A stretch of DNA of 54,265 nucleotides. Source: Rachicladosporium sp. CCFEE 5018. Its lineage: Eukaryota; Ascomycota; Dothideomycetes; Cladosporiales; Cladosporiaceae. The stretch lies in NCBI GenBank assembly GCA_002077045.2, contig KZ111156.1:183738-238002 (forward strand), read 5' to 3'. The position numbers and the translations under genes are program-made. The stretch's first letter is position 1, and the number at the start of each line of letters is the position of its first letter. This document shows positions 39,643-50,518 of this stretch, one piece after another. A model generated the notes under the pieces. That model was not told the origin of the DNA. It ran no database searches and worked only from the letters and a program-made list of their open reading frames with translations.

Positions 39643-42258
39643 ATGGACCAACGTACATCACTTCCTAGCGCTGGATTGGACATCTGCGGTCCAAGTGGTC
39701 CACCTCCGGCGTTTCTACCGCCTCATCCGCGTTCGATCTCCATCGGCTCGGAGCGGGAGACAGAGTCTGGGAGAGCCGACCACTCGCCATTTCTTCCACC
39801 GCGCCGCACAAGTCGGACCTCGCTTCGGCAGACACCAGATGCTCGCTGGTCCACAAGCGGTGACTTTCGAAGTCCAAGAGAGGAGTATGATCAACGACAG
39901 CAGCAGACAGCTCCAAAATCGAGATCATCGTCAATTCAGAACAGTCATCGCTCGGGAGTACTAACGCCGTCCGTCCAGGCCCCTGACAGCAACACACCAA
40001 GTCGTGCCTCCAGCATCCGCGAACAATGCGCCAGCTCAGCACGCGCATCGTTGGAAACACTGCATGAGTACGCTAGGCCGCCAATCGCTGGAACGACTTC
40101 GGACGCAACGCTTGATCGCAGTTCGTCATTACCGTCGTCGACTCGTCGGCAGCGTCAGAGACAGTCAGCTCTTCGATATGAGTCCAGACTGTCAGACGAA
40201 GATGTCGTGCCAAATGCTATCTCGAATGACCTCATCGGGGTGGCATCGTCACCATCCTCGCAGTATGGGACGACGAGGGATGGTCGCCCTTATAGTCATC
40301 CACCATCAAGGTCTGCTACCACTTCGCCACCGACTGATGCATGGCCACCAGCGCCTATGGCCCCTAGTGGGCTCGATCCGCCGTCGAGACCGCCGTCCGT
40401 GGCGCCCTCCACCCGACCAACGTCCAGTATCAGACGTCTGTCAAGTCTGCATCACATCTTCGACTACAGAGATGAGCGGCAGGCGTACGATCGTGAGTCC
40501 GAGGCGTACTCACAAGGACAGGACGGCGCTACTGATGGAGCTCAAGAGTACGAAGATGACTCGCCGACAACTCCCGTCATCGCGCTACCGCCGACACTGG
40601 TTACGAATAAGACTCCTAGCCAGCACTCGTCGGAGTACGGAGATCAGGGCCATGAACGTCAAGGCAACCGAGATCAGGGCCCGCAGACACCAGCACAGCA
40701 CCAGAGCAAGTTCCGTCACTTCGCATTCGAGGCTGGTTTCTGCCTCGCAATCGCAATGACCCAATTTCTCTGCGAGTACCTCATCTCAGGCTTTGCGATC
40801 GTTCTGCCACACCTCCTCGCCCACCAGCGCATCATCGGCTCAGGCTCGACAGGCGCCTTCTGGCCTGCTGCACTCCTCACACTCCTATTGAGCGCCATGC
40901 TACTGATCTTCGCCCGCATATCAGATATGTACGGCGGCTACGGCCCGTTCATGTTCGGCCTCTTTTGGCTAGCGATCTGGACTTTCATCCCCGGCTTCTA
41001 TCCCATGGGCGTGGCTCTGCAGGTCTCCCGTGCCATGCAAGGTCTCGCCCTCGCTGCCTTGAACCCGGCAGTCTTCACGATGATCGGCAGCTTCTATGAA
41101 AACGACAAGAACCGCCACAACTTCGTCCTCGGCCTCTATGGTGCCTGCGCCCCCGTCGGCTTCTACATTGGCTTCCTGGTCGGGGGTGCGTTGCCGGCGC
41201 AGGACTCCAAGTGGTTCTTCATCATCGCAGCCTGCGCATCAGTCACCACAGCCATCTTGGCCTGGATTTGCGTACCTCGAGATCGGATGGACCGCAGGAA
41301 CATGGACCTCTCCATGGACTATGTTGGTGCTTTCTTTATCACCGCTGGACTGATCCTAGTGACCTACGCCCTCACCGTAGAGCCCTACGCGAACCAATTC
41401 GAGCAGTCAAGAAATGGCTTCACCTTCCCGATCGTCTGCGGCCCACTCGCAAGCGGTACTGGATGCCTCCTAGTAGCGTTATGGGTAGAAGGCTGGTACG
41501 CCAAATGTCCGATCCTTCCCTTTGACTTCTTCAAGCCTCGGGGAGTCTTCCCACTTTGCATCGCCTGCCTTTTCTTCTTCGCTTCCTTTGGAGTCTGGCT
41601 ATACAACAGCGCTGAATTCTTCAGCTCTGAAATCGTCACTGGAGTGCCAGGGGGAATGCAGGGAATTGCTCTTTCAATCTGGTACACGCCTTTGGCGATT
41701 GGCGGCATCGGCCTCTGCGTTCTCAATGGCTGGCTATCACATCGCTTCAACTTACAGATCATCCTGATCCTCTCTGGATTAGCCTGGGTTGGTGCGCCCC
41801 TGATCTTCGCCGCCGTTCCATTCCCACTACACTACTGGTGCGAGGTGCTGCCCTCGATGCTCTTCGCTGCACTTGGCATAGATCTGACCTACACGGCTAC
41901 TACCATCGCGCTCTCCTCTTCACAGCCGCAGAAGTATCAAGGCATCGCTGGAGCAGTCACTTCGATCCTCGTGAACCTTGCCATGAGCTTCTCGCTACCG
42001 ATCAGTCTCATCGTCCAGCACTACGCAACGATCGACATGCCGATCGATACCGTTGAGCAGGTTCGGCAGGCGACGCTTTGGGGGTACAAGATGGCGTTTG
42101 TGTACGGGGCTGCGAGTGCAGGGATGGGCTTACTGATTGCGGTGGTCTTCATGGGGAGGCCTTGGTGGGAGAGGAAGAAGGGTGAGGATGAGGACGTGGA
42201 AATGCGACAGCGACGGCCCTCAGAGGCTACTACGGTGGTGCATGATGTGGATACGTAG
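39643..42258 (+). CDS. MFS transporter, DHA2-like (Atr1/Amf1 type), 14 TM
   Basis: This is a plasma- or vacuolar-membrane proton antiporter of the major facilitator superfamily, 871 aa. I start at ATG 39643 (MDQRTSLPSAG). The first about 360 residues are disordered, rich in Ser, Pro, Arg and Gln, far longer than in most DHA2 members. Membrane helices run from FEAGFCLAIAMTQFLCEYL to GMGLLIAVVFMG. Between them are the loop motif FARISDMYGGYGP, SRAMQGLALAALNPAVFTM (motif C-like region) and LGLYGACAPVGFYIGFLVGG. The closest resemblance I recall is the Atr1/Amf1 group, which exports aminotriazole, boron or ammonium; the substrate here is unknown. The short C-tail is acidic and ends HDVDT. Confidence 0.88.
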   Translation: MDQRTSLPSAGLDICGPSGPPPAFLPPHPRSISIGSERETESGRADHSPFLPPRRTSRTSLRQTPDARWSTSGDFRSPREEYDQRQQQTAPKSRSSSIQNSHRSGVLTPSVQAPDSNTPSRASSIREQCASSARASLETLHEYARPPIAGTTSDATLDRSSSLPSSTRRQRQRQSALRYESRLSDEDVVPNAISNDLIGVASSPSSQYGTTRDGRPYSHPPSRSATTSPPTDAWPPAPMAPSGLDPPSRPPSVAPSTRPTSSIRRLSSLHHIFDYRDERQAYDRESEAYSQGQDGATDGAQEYEDDSPTTPVIALPPTLVTNKTPSQHSSEYGDQGHERQGNRDQGPQTPAQHQSKFRHFAFEAGFCLAIAMTQFLCEYLISGFAIVLPHLLAHQRIIGSGSTGAFWPAALLTLLLSAMLLIFARISDMYGGYGPFMFGLFWLAIWTFIPGFYPMGVALQVSRAMQGLALAALNPAVFTMIGSFYENDKNRHNFVLGLYGACAPVGFYIGFLVGGALPAQDSKWFFIIAACASVTTAILAWICVPRDRMDRRNMDLSMDYVGAFFITAGLILVTYALTVEPYANQFEQSRNGFTFPIVCGPLASGTGCLLVALWVEGWYAKCPILPFDFFKPRGVFPLCIACLFFFASFGVWLYNSAEFFSSEIVTGVPGGMQGIALSIWYTPLAIGGIGLCVLNGWLSHRFNLQIILILSGLAWVGAPLIFAAVPFPLHYWCEVLPSMLFAALGIDLTYTATTIALSSSQPQKYQGIAGAVTSILVNLAMSFSLPISLIVQHYATIDMPIDTVEQVRQATLWGYKMAFVYGAASAGMGLLIAVVFMGRPWWERKKGEDEDVEMRQRRPSEATTVVHDVDT

Positions 42259-42991
42259 ACCGCGGGTAGCGAGTGGAGTGTATTCGGCGATGAGTGCAAG
42301 AGGAGAAGAGACAATAGAGACGCGCATCGCCGCTAGCGACGTGTGGAGGCATCCGCTTTGTACAGCGCAACAGTGTTAAGACGAGGCTTCATGGCAGATC
42401 AGTATTGAGATAGATCAAGACAAAAGCAATGGTTCACTCCCATTCGCTCGCTCGGATAGTTGTCCGTCTGCTGTGGTGGACAGTGCACTATTGTCACACT
42501 GCTTCACATCAGCTGAGCCGCGTTCGCACTTGGAATTACATGAGCGCTGTTCTCGTCAATTATAAGATGTGCGAGAGGATCGCCTAGTCATACGCATCCA
42601 CGTGAGCCATGGCTGCTCCATGCTGTCTCTAGAATTGTTACCGCATGAATGACAGCTCGTCACACTTGCGTCGTGTCTGTATTGTTACACGCTCTAGCTC
42701 CGCACTTGCCTTTACATCATCGTGACCTCCGCCGCCACTTGTGGTATGATCTACGACCACCTCATCGTAACGTCACCATCTGAACCTTTCAACTCCCCCT
42801 AGCATCGCTGAAGGCTGATCATAAGAGTCAACTGAGGCTCACCAAAGTGTGAAGTTGAGTTTGCACGGTTTCGAAGTCGAGGAGGATCCCATATATACAT
42901 CCAGTACCTCCTACGCCCCCTCCGTTGCTTGAGACCAACCCATGCCACTCGAGCTCCATTTCAATTCACATAGGCAAATGTTTGCAGTCGT
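42259..42991. other. Convergent intergenic region
   Basis: There are 733 bases between the transporter stop and the F-box gene stop, both 3' ends. No gene was seen. Confidence 0.5.
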
Positions 42992-45073
42992 CTACTCCTC
43001 TTCAAGATCATCAGACTCCTTCCAGAACGCCGTCGGTCCCGCAGGGCCATGCATGTCATGATCCCTATCACGCCATGTCAGCAAGTCGTTACAGTCCAGA
43101 GTGTTGAGTGTGTCATACTTATCGAACCAATTTCCCAGCACGCCCCTCGCACTCCTCAACCCACCGACCTGTATGCCCTCACTCCGCCATCTCTCCTCTC
43201 CGTGAAAGATCGAGAAAGTCGTCCACCTGATCTCACCTTCGGGAGTCTGCCGCACAGTGCCTCGTTCTTGCGTTAGTCTCAGTACCTTCACATACAGCAT
43301 GAATCAAAGAACAGAAGACTCACCTCGTATCTTACTATTAGCATTCGGGTCCCAACTCGCATGCAAGCTTCTACTCGTCCCCTGAAAATGCACAACGGGC
43401 AGTCTCTCCCCCTTGAAGTCACTCCAGTCCATCGCCTCTCCATCCACATCCACATCATCTGGGTTCGAATTACTCGCGGGCTCGATACGTGTGACTTGCC
43501 ACTTGACGCGGATTAGTCGAATGGCTATACAGAAGAAGTAGAATCAGCAAGGTGACGTACAGATTCGAGCACGCGGATCATACCCTCTTCTGTTGCGATT
43601 GGTTCGCGGGGCTCCGAGGGCAGGATGGGGAGCGAAAAGTTGAAGGCGTAGAGGTCGTTGTAGTCTAGGAAGCAGACAACGCGCATCCAGGTGCCGGTCA
43701 CGCCGTATGGGTCTTGCGAGTCTAGCGATGGTGAAGGAGACGAGGGGATGGAGTTCGAGGCTATGGAAAAGTCGTCTGGAGGCGAGTCTGCTGTAGGCTG
43801 TGACATTGGCTGTGAGACGTAGGAATTCGGCGAGGCGCCGACCCAGGGCTCATCCCAGATCATGGGGAAGCGGCGTTCTGGGCNNNNNNNNNNNNNNNNN
43901 NNNNNNNNNNNNNNNNNNNNNNNNNNNNNNNNNNNNNNNNNNNNNNNNNNNNNNNNNNNNNNNNNNNNNNNNNNNNNNNNNNNCAGATTCGAGCACGCGG
44001 ATCATACCCTCTTCTGTTGCGATTGGTTCGCGGGGCTCCGAGGGCAGGATGGGGAGCGAAAAGTTGAAGGCGTAGAGGTCGTTGTAGTCTAGGAAGCAGA
44101 CAACGCGCATCCAGGTGCCGGTCACGCCGTATGGGTCTTGCGAGTCTAGCGATGGTGAAGGAGACGAGGGGATGGAGTTCGAGGCTATGGAAAAGTCGTC
44201 TGGAGGCGAGTCTGCTGTAGGCTGTGACATTGGCTGTGAGACGTAGGAATTCGGCGAGGCGCCGACCCAGGGCTCATCCCAGATCATGGGGAAGCGGCGT
44301 TCTGGGCGTTCCGAGAACTTGCGCAGGTTGAAGCCGAGGACGACCATGATCGCTTCGACTTTCTCCCAGTCCACGTGTTGAGATCCGTCGTCCTTGAAGG
44401 GACCCCAGAGGGTGTGCTCAGTGTATTGCCGGAGATCGTAGACTTTGGAGCGAGCGAAGGTGTGCGTCAAGTAGGGCTTCGACTGTAGTCGTGTGCACGA
44501 GCTTGGTGCCAGATTCAGGTTCTCTCGATACATGTGAAATGAAGAGCGAGAGGGAACAGTCTCGTCTATCGGCACACCGTATAGGCAGTGCAATCTTGCT
44601 GACGTCTGCCGCAGCTCGTCTGTCTTTGCTGCGCTGTGCTTATTGAGATCGCCGCCTCTGGAGAAGAGGCTACTCCCACACAGGAAGGCATTCAGGTTCG
44701 TCGTGTCGATGAATGCGTCGGCTAGGAGTTGGACATTGCGACTGTCGTCCACGATTACTGTCGTCGACTTCAATAGCTCATCAATCTGCCTAGCGACGAA
44801 GTCCAAATCAATGCGCTTCAGTTCAGCATAGGGCGATTCCAGAATTTTCTCGAGCTTGGCAAGGTCATGTACCCTCGATTGCCAGTTCACGCCAGCATCC
44901 GCCTGGAGCTGATCGTACCGCGCATCGTATATATCCTTGTGCAGCAGCCGATTGCCATCGATATAGCTGTGAAGGGTTCGACATGTCCGGCTCAGTGTTG
45001 CGAGATCTGTGGGCTCAATACTGATGAATATACAATGAAGCAGCTCATGGCTGAGCTCCAGTAAGTGCGCCAT
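42992..45073 (-). CDS. F-box protein, split by an assembly gap
   Basis: This is a likely SCF ubiquitin-ligase adaptor. The F-box is at the N-terminus (MAHLLELSHELLHCIF, then LSRTCRTLHSYI). After collapsing the duplicated 324 bases, exons are 44008-45073, 43324-43524, 43119-43260 and 42992-43064, with introns of 59, 63 and 54 bases. The total is 494 codons (493 aa) with consistent phases. The first intron starts at GTATGA inside the duplicated block, giving TEEAIRLIRVKWQVTRIEP across the junction; a later GTACGT donor would hit a stop. The C-terminal half (VVHFQGTSRSLHASWDPNAN, RWTTFSIFHGEERWRSEG, HGPAGPTAFWK) is a conserved filamentous-fungal block. The substrate is unknown. Confidence 0.85.
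43560..43883. repeat. Left copy of a 324-bp duplication flanking an N gap
   Basis: This is identical to 43984-44307 and abuts the 100-N run. It is best read as an unmerged contig overlap. Confidence 0.93.
43884..43983. other. Assembly gap, 100 N
   Basis: The run is exactly 100 N and lies within the F-box gene. The flanking duplication implies that no sequence is missing. Confidence 0.98.
43984..44307. repeat. Right copy of the 324-bp duplication
   Basis: This is identical to 43560-43883. Sequence beyond 44307 continues the F-box gene toward its start. Confidence 0.93.
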
Positions 45074-45459
45074 GATGTCGTGTAACAAGGCCGTGAGTGG
45101 ACCCGGGTTGGGAAAGACAAGGAGGCGGCGTTCAAAAGGCGCAACGCACGAGTGCTTCGAGCGCAACTTATCAGACTTGATTATCATTCGGCATCGCAGC
45201 TCCGTCGCGGGTGATCGTAGTGCATACCTATCTCCGTGCAGTCAAGGTCATTGATTCATGGGCAGAAGTGGGGTGGTCCAGAGTGCGGGGACGGATTGCT
45301 GCGGAGATAAGTTACAGTATGACCGAAGATGGTGAATGAGGGCAACAGTAATCGTACAGTATTACAGATCGCCGACATGCACTCGTGACCCAACCCGGAA
45401 CTCCTCCGTAACGCCAAGAAGTACCACGACACAGAGATTGACCCGTCTACCTTCAACGC
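45074..45459. other. Intergenic, nothing recognised
   Basis: There are 386 bases between the F-box gene start and the next gene's stop, with no supported frame. Confidence 0.45.
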
Positions 45460-46023
45460 CTAGCAACATCCCCTGCTCCTTGCTCGTCCCCTCCTCTCCT
45501 CCCTCCAAGCAGCCTTCTCCTCCCTCCATACAGCCTTCAACTCAGCCTTCACCATCCGCTTCTCCTCCCGCCTCGCAGCCTTGCGAGCCTTCCATTCCCG
45601 CTTCGTCAGCTTCCACGAGTCGCCTCGCTTGACGCATTCTGGCCTCACTGCGCCCTCGAACTCAGACTCCGAATCCGAGACAACATCGTCCAGGGCGTCA
45701 ATGTGCTTGTCGAAACTGCGCACAGCGGGGCGAGGAGGCGAAAGGACGGATAGCTCGGCGCGATTGACCATTACATCCTCGTAGGTTGGAGGAGGGATGC
45801 CCTTCTCCTGAAGTTCGAGGCCACGGAAGGCTTCCGAGAGGATTTGCTTAGGAATGTACTTCGGCTCAGACGTAGGACCGGAGTACTGAGGCTCGATGGC
45901 TTTGGTGGAAGTTTGTTGGCCTTCTTCGATTTGTCTGGTGCGGCGAGATTGGTAGGCGCCATAGGCTGCCATGGCGAGCTGAACTGTGAGGGGTTGGCGA
46001 CGGGGTCCGTTGCGGCGACACAT
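45460..46023 (-). CDS. Hypothetical protein with PPxY motif and basic coiled tail
   Basis: I do not recognise the family. The 187-aa product starts MCRRNGPRRQPLTVQLAMAA at ATG 46021-46023. It has a PPPTYEDV element in the middle, the PPxY type of site bound by WW domains such as those of Rsp5/Nedd4 ligases. An acidic stretch (SDSESEFEGA) follows. The last 55 residues are a Lys/Arg/Glu helix (REWKARKAARREEKRMVKAE) ending RSRGCC. Two C-terminal cysteines might be lipidated, but this is speculative. It is in one exon. Confidence 0.65.
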   Translation of the reverse strand: MCRRNGPRRQPLTVQLAMAAYGAYQSRRTRQIEEGQQTSTKAIEPQYSGPTSEPKYIPKQILSEAFRGLELQEKGIPPPTYEDVMVNRAELSVLSPPRPAVRSFDKHIDALDDVVSDSESEFEGAVRPECVKRGDSWKLTKREWKARKAARREEKRMVKAELKAVWREEKAAWREERRGRARSRGCC

Positions 46024-46653
46024 CTTGTGGAAGGTGTGCGAGATGGTCCTTGAGTAGAATTAAGAGTCTCGATGTGGTCAATATGTTGAAGATATCGCTG
46101 CGTTGGGGTGGTATGCGATCGGCTTTGGACCAGATGTGCTTGAGACTGGAAGTGATGTTTCGCTTTGTAGAAGAGGATGTTCTTCTGCTTGATGGTGCTG
46201 GATGCTTGAGTGTGAGGAAATACTGTTCCTACCTTGTGGTTACTGCGCAATCTATATACCTGCTGCCTGGCCCCATGGCAGCTGGAGAGTTACGTCGTTG
46301 CGCGACAGTCCAGCTCTCGGCCGATGCAAAGCACAGACCGCGTCGCAATACCGTCCCAATCTGGAAGTCATCGCGTTTGAAATGTGGGGAAATCTGCAAC
46401 GTCGTCGCAGTGTCAGTCCGAAGAATATGTACATCGACATTCGATCCTATGCTATGCGCGCGTAAGACTTGAGATCGAGGAAGGTCGGACAGATTGCAGC
46501 GGATGAAAAGTGTATGTTCTGGCCGCGATGGGATCGTGCGTGCGTACAACTTGTACAGCGGTGTATTATTGGGTGCTCTCCGCGACTGTCTGCCTTTGAT
46601 GAACAGTACGAACGAGCGCAGCAGATATGAAAGCACTCGACTCCGAATACAGC
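46024..46653. other. Intergenic, nothing recognised
   Basis: There are 630 bases between the small protein start and the stop of the Ufo1-like gene, with overlapping chance frames only. Confidence 0.45.
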
Positions 46654-49600
46654 TCAATTCAAGCGCCCCTTGCCTTTCCCACTGACCAGATCACCTGACA
46701 CAGCGCGACCATTGCCATTGACCGCAGCATCAGTACGACTCCGCTCCTCCGCCAGACTAAGCTGAATAGCAAAGTCCAGATCACCCAGTTCCACACCACC
46801 GCTGCTGCCCGCGATCGTAGTAGGTGAGCTCTGTGGCGAAGTCTTGTTCGACGCAGACTTTTTCCCGCCTTTGGTCTTGGCTTTGCGGATAGGGATGTCG
46901 AAGGGTGCCGCGGCATTAGAAGCGGCGAGACTAAGCCTGATGGCTTCCGCGACATCAGCGTCGAACTCTTCGTCGCTCTTCGGAATGATGGCGCGAGGCG
47001 ATGGGCTTTGTGCGGGTGTCAGCGCGTCGCTCGAGGCGACAGCGGCGCTGTCAGTCGCGCTCGTCGTATCGGAAGACCGTCGGACTTGCTCCTGCTCATG
47101 CGTCTCTTGACTCAACATAGCAGCATAAGCAATCATCTCCTCTTCACTGCCATCCAGCAGCTCCGTGCCAAAGCGACCAGCGAAGCGATGAGTCTCCTTG
47201 CGGCGTTGCTGCTTCTCACGCTCAAGCTCGAGCTTCTCGTTCGCGATGTAGTCCTTAACATTACTACGCGTGACACCAGCCAGGCGCTCGCCGGCGTTGT
47301 TGCTTCCTCGCTCTGAGCGACGGAGGCGACGTTTCTGCGAACGGTACTGGTCTGCTGCGGACGAGCTGAAAGACCAGTAGAGCAGAACAGTCCCAATTGA
47401 GACCATGCCGCGAAGGACCGTAGCATCAAGGTCAAGGCAGATTGCGCCGGCAGCGAAGAGGTTGATGCCGACGCCTTGAGGAGAGGCTTGGGCGACGATC
47501 AACCGACGACGAGCGCGGGAGGCGAACTTCGAGTTGAGGGTGCGAATGGGCTCGGTGGTCGAAGCGAGAACATCCCATGCTTGTACCAGACCATCGTTGC
47601 CGCCATGTAGTAAGTACAGCGAAGATAGAGCCAAGCTAGAGATCTGAGGCGAGTCCGTGTAGATAATGCGGACCGGCTCGACAAAGTTGATCGTTTCGGC
47701 GTCTTGTGGCAGCGGCGCTCTCATGTCCCACACAATGACCGATCCTGTATGTGTACCCACAGCCATCAGCCTAGCCCGCTGACCGGGGATGTCTGCGGGC
47801 TTTGAAGTGACAGTGTCGGCTGACATTGGCGTGAAGATTGGCGATGATGCAGCAGACCGACTCGGGAAGCCGAGCAGAGGATCCTCGGTAAAAATCTGGG
47901 CAGCATGAGTGGACTTGTCTATAGCACTTGTCAAGATCTGCACATGGTTGAGGCCGCCAAACAGCATGGTCGAGATTCGCCACTCCTCAATCATTGGCCT
48001 AGGGGTGACGCTACCATCAAAGTCCTCCTGGGACAGCGTCTGCTCAAGGCTGTCGAAAGAGAACGTAGAGGGCGCGTTAGTGGGTGGTATCGATGGCGCC
48101 TCTCCGAACAGCGATGGTGGTGTCGACGGACCGGTACTATCTGTCGTCAGTGAAGGCGTTGTCGTTTGCGGGGCGACTGGCAGGTCCTGCACGCGACATC
48201 TCGCGTAGCGTCTGACGTATGCCTCGCTCTCCTCAGCCAGCCCACAGTTGATCACGAATATGCCCTCGCCAGCGTTGTGACCGTCGTCGGCGGCAAAGTC
48301 TACTTCGAGCCTCCGTTGCATGTCCCATCCGATGCAAGCCTTCTGAAAGTGCATCGGCTTCCTCGCGGCGAAGTCTTCGATCTCTCGCGTCTCCGCAGTA
48401 ATCTGCGCTTTACTCAAGCACATGCCGTTCCAAGACGAGCGTGGGGAGTAGCTGCCGTCTACTCTCGACTCGGCGTACGGGTCTGGACGGGCAACACGTC
48501 TGCTCGGCTCGACGACGTTCCAGTAGACAGTACGCCCAGTCAGCCATGCAGTGCGTTCGATAGCCTCATCGTCCATGCGGGTGCCACGATCAATGTCGGG
48601 GCGCCGAGGGAACTTTGTAAGGTAGAATACCTCGCCAAGCGCATTGAGCACAGTCGCCCAGATGCGATTTTGAGATTGCCGGACCATGCTGTAATCATTG
48701 TCGACATTGATGGCGATTAGTGGCACACCAGGACTCAGCGCCCACCGCGCCGTCATCTCACCTCGAGCATAGCGGTCTTCACGACGCCCACTGCCTGGGC
48801 TGGAGCCAACGGCATATGCCGTGAGCACACCAGCGGATGATCCAGACAACATGCCGATTAAGCCATCCGTGAGTGACGAGATTGCATTCGACTTCGCCAG
48901 CCAAATGCTGCAGATGGCCTCTCGAGCGGACAGGATCTTCGGGATTCCGACTTCGGGCTCGGTCATGGCAGACGAGCACAGCAGGAAACGACCGCGCATC
49001 TCTTCGATTGATCGGAAGTAGATCAGCCCTCCAGGTGAGCCTTCGCAATGAACCATGCCATATGCCTGGCTGACGTCCATGACGTTGGGCACGCCGACGA
49101 CTTCTCCAGGACCAAGACCGTACTGCGCGTCACCGGGAAACCGCTCCGAGAACTGTAGAAAAGACTGCGGGTCTGTCAAGCCCCACTGATCTGGCTTTGC
49201 TAGATTAGGATCGCTACTAGAGGCTGTGCCAACATCGTCGGCGCCATGGATGAAGCGAGGATAGCGCTTGTTTAATCCAGTGCCAAAAGTAGCATCGAGA
49301 TGATTCACGGTAGTGAACAACTGCGAGTTGTACATGACCACTGGCGTTGCAGTATGGCTCTGCCCAGCACGAGATGAGCTTGCCGAAGCGATCGCCTGCA
49401 CCGGCTTTCCACGCGACAGGGATCGCAGAAGACGGGTTCGCAGGATGTACTCGCTCCTCCATGACGCCAAGGCCGTCAAACGCGTGAATGCACGTCTTTC
49501 AGTGCGGACTACGACTTGAGCCTCTTCATCATCTGAGTCTTGCTCGAGTGCGTTCACGGATTCAGCGCCAGGAAAGAAGCGCGAGAAAGCACTGCGCCAT

Positions 49601-50203
49601 GCATGTGGTGTCGTAACCAGTTCGTGAAATCGCTTGGAGACCAGAGACACAGAGCTCAGATCAGATGGCGTCAGATGCGCCAGTGCATGCGTGAGGACCT
49701 CTATGTAAACATTAGTAAACGCCTCCTCGAGTCCGATCACGTCCTAACATACCATTCGGTAGCTCAGTGATAGGACTCCTCTTGTCCCCTGGTGCCCTCG
49801 GCTTCTTCAATATCTCAAAAGCCGGTCCACTACGCTTCTTGTGCGTAGGTGGCGTGGACGCCTTCTCATATTCCTCAATCCTGTTGCGGATCACAGCAGA
49901 TGGTGTGCTCGGTGGAGGGGAGATCGATCCCGTGGGCGAGACAGGACTTAGTCTCCTGCTCCCATGCCGTCCGCCGGGTCCCGCCTCCTGCAATGAGGCG
50001 GCAAATGCGGCATCGAGTGCGAGCTGCTCGGCTGGTGTGGCAGTACCAAAGCCATCAAGACCTCTGCGGGATGCATGAGAGTCTGGGGGCAATGCGACGC
50101 CACCAGGGCTGTCATCTTGCAAGCCATATTGGTCGGTTGAAAGAGGTGTCAGAGATCGCTGGGTTGAAGACTGTGTAGTAGATGTAGTGGGCTCTGGTTG
50201 CAT
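46654..50203 (-). CDS. F-box/WD40/UIM protein, Ufo1-like SCF adaptor
   Basis: This SCF ligase substrate adaptor is 1165 aa. Exon 1 (49753-50203) encodes a disordered N-terminus and the start of the F-box (ITELPN). A 52-base intron (49701-49752) is followed by exon 2 (46654-49700), which continues EVLTHALAHLTPSDLSSVSL and SKRFHEL. WD40-type repeats fill the middle, for example LMAVGTHTGSVIVWDMRAPL and YLLHGGNDGLVQAWDV. Near the C-terminus are ubiquitin-interacting motifs at about 1061-1079 (FDADVAEAIRLSLAASN) and 1124-1138 (LDFAIQLSLAEE), and a weaker one around EEEMIAYAAMLSQE. F-box, WD40 and UIMs in this order are the architecture of yeast Ufo1. Orthology is inferred from architecture. Confidence 0.88.
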
Positions 50204-50518
50204 AAAAGGTCCTGAAAAGTTTGTGAAGTAGAGACGAACTGATCCAGGTCGTCTGGGTCAGTGGAATGAGCGTATTGGCAGTTGGATCGCGCTGTGGTGT
50301 ATGAAGTGGAAAGGAGAAGGGAACTGATGTGACGCGTTGAAGTTGAGATGGATGCGATGCCAAGGCTGGGATGTAGATTGCCGAAAGAGTGTTAGTAACG
50401 ATCGAAGTTGGCACCAAAGGACAACGCAGTACACGACGATAATGCTCCTTTGCGACGAGTTCACATGGCACGTGAAGTCATGATGGAGGGGGACATCTTC
50501 GTGTAGAGCTGCGGCGGC
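50204..50518. other. Intergenic, nothing recognised
   Basis: There are 315 bases upstream of the Ufo1-like start and downstream of the RING ligase stop, likely a promoter. Confidence 0.45.

Noticed and set aside
43525..43560. GTACGT donor at 43560 for the first F-box intron
   Set aside because: Joining it to the acceptor at 43525 gives a stop after three codons; the GTATGA donor at 43583 keeps the frame and the conserved EEAIRLI sequence.
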